The position numbers were made by a program, and so were the translations under genes. Source: Ascarosepion bandense (Eukaryota > Mollusca > Cephalopoda > Sepiida > Sepiidae). Taken from it: a stretch of DNA of 64,000 nucleotides. The notes below the pieces were generated by a model. It saw nothing but the letters and a program-made list of their open reading frames with translations. It did not search any database and had not been told where the DNA came from. Location: assembly GCA_037127315.1 (NCBI GenBank), contig JBBBDQ010001269.1, positions 2,359,001 through 2,423,000 of the forward strand, given 5' to 3'. This document shows positions 19,717 through 29,093 of this stretch, piece after piece (within the stretch, counting starts at the first letter, position 1; every line of letters starts with the position of its first letter).

Positions 19717-20275
19717 TACAGAGTGTCTCAAAAAATGTCCTCACGCTTTGAATGACGAGAAAACATTTATTTATGAACATTTAGTGAAATGGAATAGCTT
19801 CAAATACAGAAGAGAGAAGTAATTGAGGAATCATCTTTGCAAATGTTCAAATTGATGACCATTGTTGTCGAGACAACGCTTCATGATGCAATAGACGCTA
19901 TCTTTTGAGATGTGGGTTTCCCGACCAGTTTGTCGAAGTGATTTCTTTGGTAATCGAAGGAGTGTTTAATGCACCTGCTCTACTTGCATAGGGTTCGTGG
20001 ATGTCCGTGGACGGTTCCATCTGCTTCAAATTTGTCTCTGATGCGAGCAATGGTCCGGTGCATTGGTGACGGTTTTTCGAATTCCCTTCTGAATCGTCTT
20101 TGCATTTCAATGACGTTTTTGGTCTTCCAGTAACATTTCAGGACAAACCTTTTATCTTCCAAACTAAGTTATTTTCCTGCCATGCTGTGATTAAATAATT
20201 ACACCTGCATAAAAAGCAAAAAAAGCATGTTAGAAACAGTCATAGTGTGAGTACATTTTTGTGAGACACACTGTA
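19717..20275 (-). mobile_element. Short TA-flanked TIR transposon with a DUF4817-type protein
   Basis: The ends are near-perfect inverted repeats: TACAGAGTGTCTCAAAAAAT on the left and the reverse complement of TACAGTGTGTCTCACAAAAA on the right, both with TA. The inner TIR continues with a TCCTCACGCT/TACTCACACT block. The ends fit a Tc1/mariner-like mechanism. Inside is only a helix-turn-helix gene on the minus strand and no DDE catalytic domain, so the copy is internally deleted or naturally non-autonomous. Confidence 0.8.
19831..20183 (-). pseudogene. DUF4817-like helix-turn-helix protein, frameshifted
   Basis: From the ATG at 20183 the minus strand reads MAGKYLSLEDKRFVLKCYWK, then MQRRFRREFEKP and RTIARIRDKFEADGTVHG, which is the DUF4817 domain found at the N terminus of transposase-like proteins in arthropods and molluscs. 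A frameshift near 19985-20000 follows; downstream codons resemble PKKSLRQTGRETHISKDSV and end at the stop at 19831. The domain is expected to bind transposon ends; the catalytic part is absent. Confidence 0.75.
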
Positions 20276-20279
20276 TTTT

Positions 20280-20990
20280 ACCTGGTCAAATATTTAAAAA
20301 TATGTTTGATATCCCATACCGCATTCGCGTATAAGATTTATTTTATCAAAATTGAATTCAAAACTTTTTATGAGAAAATTTTAAACGTAAATATCTTAAT
20401 GATTAATAAATACAAGTACGTGTGGATTCTGAACAAGAAGTAAATTTCTGCTAAAAACATCTGATGTTTGGTAAGTAAATTCTGTCATTATTAAATGTTT
20501 ACGATATTCATAGAATCTATGAATTGTTGTGGCTAATTTTAAAAGTTTCATAGTTATTTGAACGAGTGCGTTTTTTTTTTGTATTTTTTTCAAAGAATTT
20601 TTTTTTTACTGGAGGATAATTTTGTTTTAAAATTCCTCTTAAATTCCTTGGTCGCCTTCTTTGCCCGGCTATTGTCTAGTTGACTCCCATACCCACCCCG
20701 CATACATTCGCGTAGTTTCCAAAAAGATAAAATAATTCTTCTATCACTGGTTGAGCATGTGTTGTTTTTTGGGTTGGGAAGAACTTTACTAGTAAGTAAT
20801 GATTTTGCTTTGATTTTATTTTATTTTAATTTTTTGTTGTGGCTGATTTTAAAAGTTTCATAGTTATTTGAACGAGTGCTTTCTTTTTTTGTATGTTTTT
20901 CAAAGAAATTTTTTTTTTACTGGAGTTAAGTTACAAGTTAGTTAACTCAACGCCCCTACTTTTTATTTTTATTTGCTTATTTATTTATTC
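20280..20990. other. AT-rich region with a ~90-bp direct repeat
   Basis: The block TTTTAAAAGTTTCATAGTTA plus TTTGAACGAGTGC and TTTTACTGGA occurs at 20523-20613 and again at 20836-20925, 312 bp apart. Copies are nearly identical, so the duplication is recent. No gene is seen; hydrophobic frames reflect T-runs. Confidence 0.7.
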
Positions 20991-20994
20991 ATTT

Positions 20995-21360
20995 ATTTTT
21001 TTTTCAATTGTAGTAGATAGACTAAACTATCGCCCGGTTCACACTCCACCCACGTCTATTGTACAGGTGTTGAGGCTCATCCCTTGTTCCCTGTTCAGGA
21101 TGTGGTTTCCGGTTTTCTCTTTCCAATCTTTTACTCTTTTCCATTCTTTTACTCCTTTCTTTGCTTCTCAATTGGAGTAGATAGACTAAACAATCGCCCG
21201 GTTCAAACTTCACCCACGTCTATTCTACAGGTGTAGAGGCTCATCCCTTGTTCCCTGTTTAGGATGTGGTTTCCGGCTTTCTCTTTTCCAATCTTTTCAC
21301 TCTTACGTAGCCCCCTGCACATCAGTGGCGTTACCGCCTTTCTCGGGGTGATATGATTAA
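20995..21360 (+). mobile_element. SINE-C copy with internal duplication
   Basis: Two units 164 bp apart each hold TAGATAGACTAAAC, ATCGCCCGGTTCA (B-box-like), CCCACGTCTATT and GGATGTGGTTTCCGG. The element ends with the LINE-A tail (TACGTAGCCCCCTGCACATC, ATATGATTAAAA). The same two-unit build appears at 4082-4400 in the opposite orientation. Predicted proteins across it are by-products. Confidence 0.75.
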
Positions 21361-21549
21361 AAAAAACAACAAATTACCAAATCCGTTATGAATGGAAATC
21401 TTCATATGTATACATGTTTCGATAGAGATTTATGAAATATATTTGTATGCATGATGCGTCTTGTCACCCAGATGAGACACACAAATAAAAATGTATATAT
21501 GTACGTATGTTTGTGCATGTGAGTGTTTTTTTGGTAGGCCTTATTTGAT

Positions 21550-21850
21550 GTGCGTTGTGGTCCAGTGGATATCGACTCGGAACGAGAAATCGGAGAGCCG
21601 AGTTCAAATTCCAGTTGAATCCATTGCATTCACTTACGCGCAAATACCCTTGGGAAAGGTATTAATCCGTCTCTTCCTTCCAGTTATGGGTTAAATAACA
21701 GGACAGATTGGGTTCTATAGCCTTGGTCGGCAACCAGTCTACCGCAGAAAGCAATGGCAACCTACTGCGGGATAATCTTCTGCCGAGTCAGTCATGTCGA
21801 GACATGATCTCCCAAGCGTGTTTCACGTATGGCACTTAACTGACTGATTG
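21550..21850 (+). repeat. SINE-A copy, near full length
   Basis: Starts TGCGTTGTGGTCCAGTGG (A-box-like), with GAGTTCAAATTCCAG as B box, a body with GGACAGATTGGGTTC and CAACCAGTCTACCGCAG, and the end TTAACTGACTGATTGG. The tRNA-like head and the lack of coding capacity fit a pol III-transcribed SINE mobilised by a LINE. Confidence 0.85.
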
Positions 21851-22009
21851 GTTAGGGTTCCATCAGTTAACTTTGGCAGGCCTTGTTTTGAATTATATCC
21901 TTTATTCGTATGTAATATTCAGAATTATGACATTACTTTGGGGCGATTATTTTGGATTATAGCTACTATTATTGCTAGGGCTTATTTTGGATAACAGCCA
22001 TTAGTTTTT

Positions 22010-22285
22010 TTTTAATCATATCACCCCGAGCAAGGCGGTAACGCCACTGATGGGCAGGGGACCACACAAGAGTAAAAGCACTAGATAGAAGAGAGTGAAA
22101 AGAAGGACAAACCATTTAGAAAGGAGCAAGAGAAGGGAGGGAATACAGATGTGATGACAGTTGCAGAGGTGGAGAGAAAAGAAAGGATATACAGGGTGGT
22201 GTGGAAAGGCCTAGGGTCAAGTAGTTAAGAGATGAGTACTGACCTGGCATTTGAATTCCTGGAGGTTGTAGCAGTCAGGAATAGT
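22010..22285 (-). pseudogene. LINE-A 3' end fragment
   Basis: The minus strand holds the family tail (CACACTGG-free 3' end with CATCAGTGGCGTTACCGCC and GGGGTGATATGATTAAA), the 3' UTR and the last codons of ORF2. The 5' cut is near 22285, inside the region encoding the RT C terminus. Confidence 0.75.
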
Positions 22286-22407
22286 CCTTCTTCTGAATTA
22301 TGCCCATGATCATGTTTGGTTTTATTTTGGATTATATCCATTAATATCAATGGGTCTCATTTGGAGTTATAGCTACTATCTTTTATTGAGATTATTTTGA
22401 ATTTTTT

Positions 22408-23122
22408 ATAACCATTTCACCCCAGGCAAGACAGTACTACCACTGGTGAGCAGGGGAGAAAGAGGAACAAGTTACACTGGGCGTCAGAGAATGGATAGGA
22501 GACGGAGGAGAACACTAGTGTGAAGAGTATTGCATGAGAGTAGAATGGAACGAAAGAGGAACATGATTTAAGGGTTGTAAGCGAAAGGGTATGAGTCATG
22601 AAATAAAAAATGGTAATTGACATTGCAGTTAAATTCTTGAAGATTGTAGCTGTCAGAAAGCAAGTATATAGAAGGGAGTTCCACAGATGGGAAGTGTGAG
22701 AAGTTGAGGTTACATTTGATCGGTTACACTGTAAAAGTTTGGGACCTAATCGCTAATCTAGTAGCTAGAGTAAATTGATGCAGAGGGGGCACCAGGGGTG
22801 CTAAGATCTTTAGAGCAGAAGCCGCGAGAATATTAGTAGAAGAGACAGAGTGAAGTCACATTAGGTCGGTGAGAAAGTGACTGAAGTTGAACTACCAGAT
22901 CGGGATAATTACATTGCAGATTCTCCATTGGATTTTGTCAAGAACTCCGAAATGAATAGCAGGAACACCCGACCAGATGTGGCAGCAGTTTGAAATGCAT
23001 GGGCGAATGATATATGTGCAAGGTTAGTTTCACAGAAAACCACGATATCAGGTGAATTTACTTGGAGGAAAGAATAAATGATGCAAACGTTGGTACGGAT
23101 ACCACGGATGTTCGTGAAAGAA
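22408..23122 (-). pseudogene. LINE-A copy with endonuclease start fused to RT end
   Basis: On the minus strand the 5' part encodes TNIRGIRTNVCIIYSFLQ and SPDIVVFCETNL, the start of an AP-type endonuclease of non-LTR elements. At about 23015-23025 it jumps directly to the RT C-terminal block (HFKLLPHLVG, LQSLSHRPNVTSLCLFY) and runs to the LINE-A tail. The central ~2 kb or more (rest of endonuclease and catalytic RT) is missing. The deletion point shows a short CTTGCACATAT-type similarity between both sides. Confidence 0.8.
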
Positions 23123-23340
23123 ATTGTAACAGGTATTATAGCTATTAACATTCTTAAGTTTTACTCATGCCATTATCTTTGTTTGGTATTAATCAGAATT
23201 GCCGCCATTATGTTTGATAGCTATTATTTTGAATTATAGCTATTAAATTTTGGTAGCTATTACATTTAATTATAGCCATTATCTTTTCTAAGCACTATAT
23301 TGAATTACCGCTAGTATTTTGCTTCTCTTAGGTTCTTTCA

Positions 23341-24419
23341 TTCTTAATAAAACCTAGCGTTTTAATGATTTTATGGATTTTCTTGGGAGTTAAAATAATT
23401 TTTTTTAAAAATTGATGTTATTGTTTAAAGTAATATCAACAGATTTCATCTTTTTACTGAATCTGTCGACTCACTTTAAATAATAAGGCAACATATAAAT
23501 CATGCTAATCATTGTTGCTGTAGTTTCATGTATCACAGTTAAACATTTCATTCTTCAGTTTGATATATAATACTGCCTTATATGCTTTGGTACTAATTAA
23601 ATTGAGCGGTCCTCTAGTAAAAACATAGGGACGAATTATTTTTATTAAGGTTGGCGTTAAGTAGACGTCCTTCTACACTTATTATTTGAAAAATATTGAA
23701 ATTTTTATTTTGGATGATAGACTCATTCACAAGACAAACACAGTGTTAAACTGATCTCTGATTCTTAAACACTTGTAATATATTACCTTGAACGGCGACA
23801 GTAATTGGTAGGTATATCCGGCCATAGGTAAAGTAAAAAAAAATGAAAACCGGCCTGAATGGCGATAGCCAGTCAATGATTTGCTTGACAGATACATCCG
23901 ACCGTAGATAAAGGTCAACAAAGGACAAAGCTGGTTGACAGATATATCCGGCCGTAGATGATGTCAACGAAGTGTAACGAAAGAAAACGACTGACAACCA
24001 ACTGGAAAAGCCATAGAGCGCCGGATTGAATTGCAGATGCATCCAACTTCAGATAATTTCAAAAAGGCGATAACCCGAAAAAGTAAAAATGCGTGAGAGT
24101 TTTAAGACAATATAAAGTCTAGAAATTATGGTGGAAGAGACACAGAAGATCCTCGCTGGCTTCAGTCACCCGACGCACCCTTCGTGTGCATCAAAACTCT
24201 CCAACAGATCTACTGCTCATCACAAGCCTCACAGCGAAGAATAAAAATATAAGTTTATATTTTCTTGGAAAAATGTGTTCCTCGTTGTCTGTCCAGACTC
24301 AGCTTAATATGCAACACAGATTTCTCTACCTTTTTTTAATTACAAATATAAAATTCGAAATAATACTTACATCAACGTTTTCATATTCCTTTTGAGCAGC
24401 ATTGTTGATTTTTTGTTTA
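23341..24419. other. AT-rich region with a degenerate tandem repeat (23800-24060)
   Basis: Segments containing GATATATCCGGCCGTAGAT, GATACATCCGACCGTAGAT and a GTATATCCGGCCATAGG variant recur three to four times with ~60-65 bp spacing. Open frames on the minus strand across it (for example with YGRMYLSS / AGYICQPA repeats) are by-products of the repeat. The rest shows nothing recognisable. Confidence 0.5.
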
Positions 24420-24799
24420 CTAGCAGTATAGTCTGGCGTTGCTCGGGTGTAATGAAAGCTTTAAAATTAATCCATGGTCCTGGAGCTCAGACACTTTAGA
24501 CGTTGGCACGAAAGACTAAAAAGCAATAGCTGTTTCCAGTTAAAGCGAAACCGTAGACTGAAAGAAAAATCAATGGATGTAAGTCAAATTTTGATTTTCT
24601 GGTATCGATATCAAATAAGTTTTTTCGTGGTAAACTGAATTTTGAAGGCTAAATAAGTCCTCTGAGTAAATGGTATCATGGCTGAGACTAAGAACTACAA
24701 TTATATCTACTTAGAACCAAACCCGAAGCAAAAACTAAACTAAAAGTGCTGAAAAAATACAGACATACAAGTAGATAAACAGACACACAAACATCTTCT

Positions 24800-24856
<57 letters not shown>

Positions 24857-25171
24857 CGATTTTCTACACTATTGTAAGAACTGCAACCTTGAAACCTCTG
24901 AATATTGTTTCTTATGTCTTTTTCTATGAGTGTATCAAATTTGATTAAAATCGGACCATTCTTTCTATAACCCGATTTTTTCGATTATCGATTTTCGATA
25001 TTTATCGGGGGTACCTCGACACAAAACCCAGGTAAGAACAATCGCAGACGCTTATAGTACAACTGTGTAAATTTGCAAGAAAATCGGTTCAGCCGTTTCA
25101 GAGTCTATAGGTAACGGACACACACACATACGCACACACAGACAAAGTTCCATTTATAAAATAAGTTTAGA
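24420..25171 (-). mobile_element. Non-autonomous Helitron, copy 2
   Basis: Minus-strand start TCTAAACTTATTTTATAAAT, minus-strand end GGGTGT-free hairpin zone then TATACTGCTAG; flanks are A (24419) and T (25172) as required. Internal (CA)n near the 5' end and (TA)n (24806-24853) in the middle match copy 1. Over 85 percent of positions look the same as copy 1 by eye. Non-coding. Confidence 0.85.
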
Positions 25172-25173
25172 TT

Positions 25174-25605
25174 TGTTGATTGAGTTCTTAGCTGTCAGTG
25201 AATTTGTGAACAAGTTTTCGGCACTCTACGCCCTCGCCAAGTTGATGACAAAAGAGAGAGAAGGGCGGGAAGAGGAGGAGGAGAAAAATATGTATATGGA
25301 AAGAAGAAGAGAAAGAAAAGAAAAGAAAGAGGAGAGAAGAAAGAAAGCGAAAGGGAAGAAAAGAAAAGAGAAGGAAGAAGAAAGAGGAAGAGAGAAAAAG
25401 GAAGAGAAAAAAACAACTCCTGGCAACGTTAGCGAAAACAAAGCAGAATAAAACGCAATGCAAAATGAATAAGACGCATCGTAACTAACCGGCTAAAAAA
25501 TGGTGAATTATCAATCGAGAAATTTTGTCATCAACCTGACGAGGGCGGGCGTAGAGCGCCGAAAGGTTGTTCACAAATTCATTGACATTGACAACAATCG
25601 ACAAA
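25174..25605. repeat. Polypurine tract enclosed by a ~75-bp inverted repeat
   Basis: The left arm (25185-25247, GTGAATTTGTGAACAA, CTCTACGCCC, AAGTTGATGAC) is the reverse complement of the right arm (25528-25595). Between them lies a stretch of ~190 bp (25249-25438) almost only A and G on the plus strand. It yields a Lys/Glu-rich frame on one strand and Phe/Ser-rich frames on the other, none convincing as a gene. The arms suggest a foldback or MITE-like unit expanded by a purine microsatellite. Confidence 0.7.
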
Positions 25606-26060
25606 TAAAAAGTACTTACATCATTGAGAATTGTGTAATATAAACTGGAAAACAGTTCAATATCTGAACTATGCAGTTATCAGGGAGCTAAACACAATTT
25701 CGGACTTGACCTTTTAAACTAAAAACTAAAGTACAGTTGACTGTTTAAGAAACCGATATCAATTTGGCAATGTATTTATGTTCTCAACAGTACCCCGCTT
25801 CTGAAACACTGAAAAGTTAATACTTCTTTTATTCTGACAAATGGTGTTTGAAAATCCCAAATGTAATATAATCTATTCAGATTTTTCACACAGCAAAATT
25901 TCCTCTTTTGTATGAGCGAAACTGTCAATATTTTGGGACACTCTTTAAGTGAATTTAAATCAAGGCTTTTATATTTTATCGACTGGAGACAGTGATAATT
26001 ACATACATTTCAATTTGTGCTTGTGTATTTATGTGTCAATATTTTTAAAATATAATATTT
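25606..26060. other. No recognised features
   Basis: AT-rich sequence. No long frame, tRNA-like box or terminal repeat was found on either strand. Confidence 0.5.
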
Positions 26061-26099
26061 AGCTGCCTCCCCACTTGGGACAAATTGTGCCACTAATCT

Positions 26100-26410
26100 G
26101 TTTTTGATTAAGGTGATCCGAACCAGATAGCTGGGGAAAAAATTAACTGTTTAATATACCCCAGACGAGCCACCACCCCTCGGCGGAGTCTCGACTGTGC
26201 CAGTCTCCGCCCAAGGAGAGTCCGACAATACCAGAACTGCGCCCGAGCGAAGTCAGTCACTAAACAGCAATATTCCCTGATTTTCTAAGCGCATCTTAGA
26301 TGTGACACAAAGCCGAAAGTAAGGAGCCCCCAGTGAGGATCGAACTCGCTACTCAGTTGTAATGATAAAAGCGGGACGAGGTTACTAATCTTTACACCAC
26401 TCCGAAGTGC
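26100..26410 (-). repeat. tRNA-derived SINE, family SINE-B, best copy
   Basis: On the minus strand: GGAGTGGTGTAAAGATTAGT (A-box-like), GCGAGTTCGATCCTCACTGG (B-box-like), then CTTTCGGCTTTGTGTCACAT and a GC-rich 3' part with CGCTCGGGCGCAG. Related, poorer copies are at 1620-1800 and 57690-57785. The tRNA-like promoter arrangement and the dispersed copies support a SINE. Confidence 0.7.
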
Positions 26411-27215
26411 CTAATATTTTAAAAATATTGATTTTAAATGTGTCATCAAATATTCATCTTAATATATCACATATAATGGGTAATGAGCAGGAAAATATAC
26501 ATAGCCCGCTTGAAAAAAAGTAACAGTGATTTTTTTTTAATAATTATCAATTTAGCTTTGATATTTATTAATAACTGATTAGTTTGTTGAGTTTTATAAT
26601 AATAAATTACTTAGAAATAAAACGAATTTCTGTTCAAAGACTAGATCATAGCCTGTGATTAAAGGGGATTAAACAAGGAATAAAGAGGATTCTTTTTCAT
26701 ACTAAAATTCATCAAATGCAGGCTCAAGCGGAACTGAAGGTAAAGGGTTATTGAAAAATGTGTGTGACGTGAATGTAAGAGAAATTAAGTGGTAGCGAAC
26801 ATTATAAGAATGAGGATAGATAACAATTGACTAAGAAAGGGAGGAGATTAAATTGATCAAGGACGCATCCACGTTTTTGTCTTTTAAAACGTGTAGAAAT
26901 TCTTTGGGAAAATATATTCGAGTTAAACTTACTTATTAAAATTGGAATACGGAGAAATTATTGGTGTCTCAAATCCGGAAGTTGTGACATGTCGAAACTT
27001 GCTATAAAGTCATGTCCTGGTAAGACACACCTGATCATTTGCCATGGAAATAGCTAGCAATAGACTACACTGTAGCATCTGTTGGAAAAGAGGTTTCAGA
27101 ATTGAAAATAACATAAGTACCACATCCGTAAACAAAGTCCGTGTGGTGCCTCTTCTAACCCATATATAACAGCAATATTCCATTTTTTGTCTGGATCTCA
27201 TTCTTGTAAAGATAA
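26411..27215 (-). other. Unassigned region with a possible RT fragment (27010-27215)
   Basis: The minus-strand frame at 27010-27276 has MEYCCYIWVRRG, which resembles the MEYCCHIWS block of LINE-A RT, but the surrounding residues do not match well. The rest of the region is AT-rich and unrecognised. The RT reading is tentative. Confidence 0.35.
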
Positions 27216-27217
27216 CT

Positions 27218-27412
27218 GATGCTAGAACGAGTCGGGTATTTCTAAGAGAGATGCTAGAATGAGTCGGGTACTTCACAGAGCGATGCTAGAATGAGTCGGG
27301 TATTTCCAAGAGCAATGCTAGAATGAATCGGGTATTTCACAGAGCGATGCTAGAATGAGTCGGGCATTTCTCAGAGCGATGCGAGATTGAGTCATGCATT
27401 TCCTAGAGCGAT
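27218..27412 (+). repeat. 32-bp minisatellite, six units
   Basis: GATGCTAGAATGAGTCGGGT followed by ATTTC and AGAGC recurs with starts at 27218, 27250, 27282 and on to about 27412, each 32 bp. The last units are diverged (GATGCGAGATTGAGTCATGC). Not coding. Confidence 0.9.
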
Positions 27413-28055
27413 AGAATGTCGTAAACATTATTCAACATTTTAAATAAAGTATCAAACAATACTGAAATGTACACATTTTTTAAGATATTGTTCATTCCAA
27501 TACTAAGCGTTACAAAAGTTGATCAGTTAGTGCATGTAGTTGATTTATAGCGTTAAAATGTTATAACATAAGGATATGTATGATAGATAATTGTTAAAAA
27601 AGAAAGAGGTTAAAATTGCTGTAGTTTGGGAAGTAATGTCTCGAGAATCTGTTCTATAAAGCAGCGACTCTTGGAAAGAAGCTTTTTTCTAATGAAAGAT
27701 GAAGTGAAGGAGGATGTTTGGCTCCTGTTCACATAGAACAGTAAGTCTTAGCTGTAAAGATCTGAAGTAGTGGAATTATAGAACATAGCACGTCAGAACG
27801 TTTTACATAGAAATAACAATATAGTAGCGATAAGGCTTGTGACATTACATCTATGTAGAAATTGATTCTAGAGGGGAAAATAATTCATCATCTACAAGGC
27901 AGCGGGGAATCTTTTGGACTTTGACGTGGTTGAAAAGAAAGGATTGGGCAATTCCAGTTCAAATAAGAGAATTATATTAAATCTTTGGTTTGATCTAACT
28001 CTTGTAAAATTAGAACGTAACAGGTAGGGGTCAAGTTAATTTATTGTGCCCTATA
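27413..28055. other. No recognised features
   Basis: AT-rich sequence with no domain, RNA box or repeat that I could support. Confidence 0.5.
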
Positions 28056-28545
28056 ATGTGCGGGAATATTTTTAATAGGGTGTTTTCAAATTTAAACATT
28101 TTTATGGGATATTTATAAAAATCGAAATTTTTAATATGATATTTTTGAACACTAATTTAACGGTATATTTTAAAAATGTAATAAATTTTTTGAATTAAAT
28201 TTAAAATCAAACAGATTATAATGGTGTATTTTGAAAATTGAATAATTCTAATCAGATACTTTTATAATCTAATCATTTCTAACTTGAAGTTTTAAAGTTC
28301 TAATCGTTTTTAATAAGATATTTTATAAATCTAATCATTTTAATGAGATCTAGTCATTTTAACATTCTAAAATAATATAATTTTTAATGTCATGTTTTTA
28401 AAATCTTATCATTTTAATCGGATATTTTAAAATCTAATGATTTTTAACAGGAATTTTAAAAAATCTAATCACTTTTAACAGATGTTTTTAAAATTTAAAC
28501 ATTTTAATAGGGTATATTACAGATCTAATTATTTCAAGGTAATGT
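28056..28545. repeat. Degenerate AT-rich minisatellite
   Basis: A core like GATATTTTAAAATCTAATCATTTTTAA (given here in parts: GATATTTTAAAATCTAAT, then CATTTTTAA) returns a dozen or more times with a period of about 35-40 bp and many changes. The degeneracy suggests an old array. Confidence 0.65.
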
Positions 28546-29093
28546 AAATATTTTCTGAAGCATTTTAAAAAAATGTTTGAAAGAGGATATTTAAAAGTGC
28601 AATCCTTATTGCATATTGTGATATAATGAAATGACGCACATGAAACAAACAATATTAAACTGCTTCAATTACTACACATATGTTTTTCCCGTTTTACGAC
28701 ATATAAATATTTTTCAAGTAAAAAAAGATAACATTGAAAAAGCGAAACATGAAATAAAGAACCTAGCTCAAGCAATATTAATATATTTAAGGCGTGTTTT
28801 GTTTTTAAGTTTTAGACGCTGTATAAAAATAACAATCCAGCAACTATTTAATTCTTGATATTTTTCATTGAGTTTTCTGACCGCCTGTCTCAGTGCGTAG
28901 AACTCGCTAAATCAAAATAATAACAGGGAAATATATTTTTGACAGCCAAAAGTTTTAAAGGTAAAAGTTCAAAGAAAGCAAGAACAAGAGATAATTAGGG
29001 ATGGAAAGGAAAGAAACAGCAATAGTAAACGGTATCAAGATAGAAAAGTGAAAAATTGGAAAGAAAGAAAAGGTTACAATTGAGAAAACAGGT
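28546..29093. other. Sequence left of the satellite, no gene recognised
   Basis: The frame at 28631-28858 has no recognised domain. From 28960 to 29090 the sequence is A/G-rich. The satellite starts abruptly at 29094. Confidence 0.5.

Larger units (their letters stand above)
21880..23340. repeat. AT-rich minisatellite split by two LINE-A insertions
   Basis: Units like TTATTTTGGATTATAGCTA recur at 21880-22000, 22300-22405 and 23120-23340, with spacing of roughly 40-60 bp. LINE-A copies lie between the three blocks (22010-22285 and 22408-23122). The similar repeats on both sides suggest one older array that was interrupted. Confidence 0.65.

Noticed and set aside
25173..25463. Lys/Glu-rich protein
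   Set aside because: The composition comes entirely from a polypurine tract. The same DNA gives Phe/Ser-rich frames on the other strand, and no domain is present.
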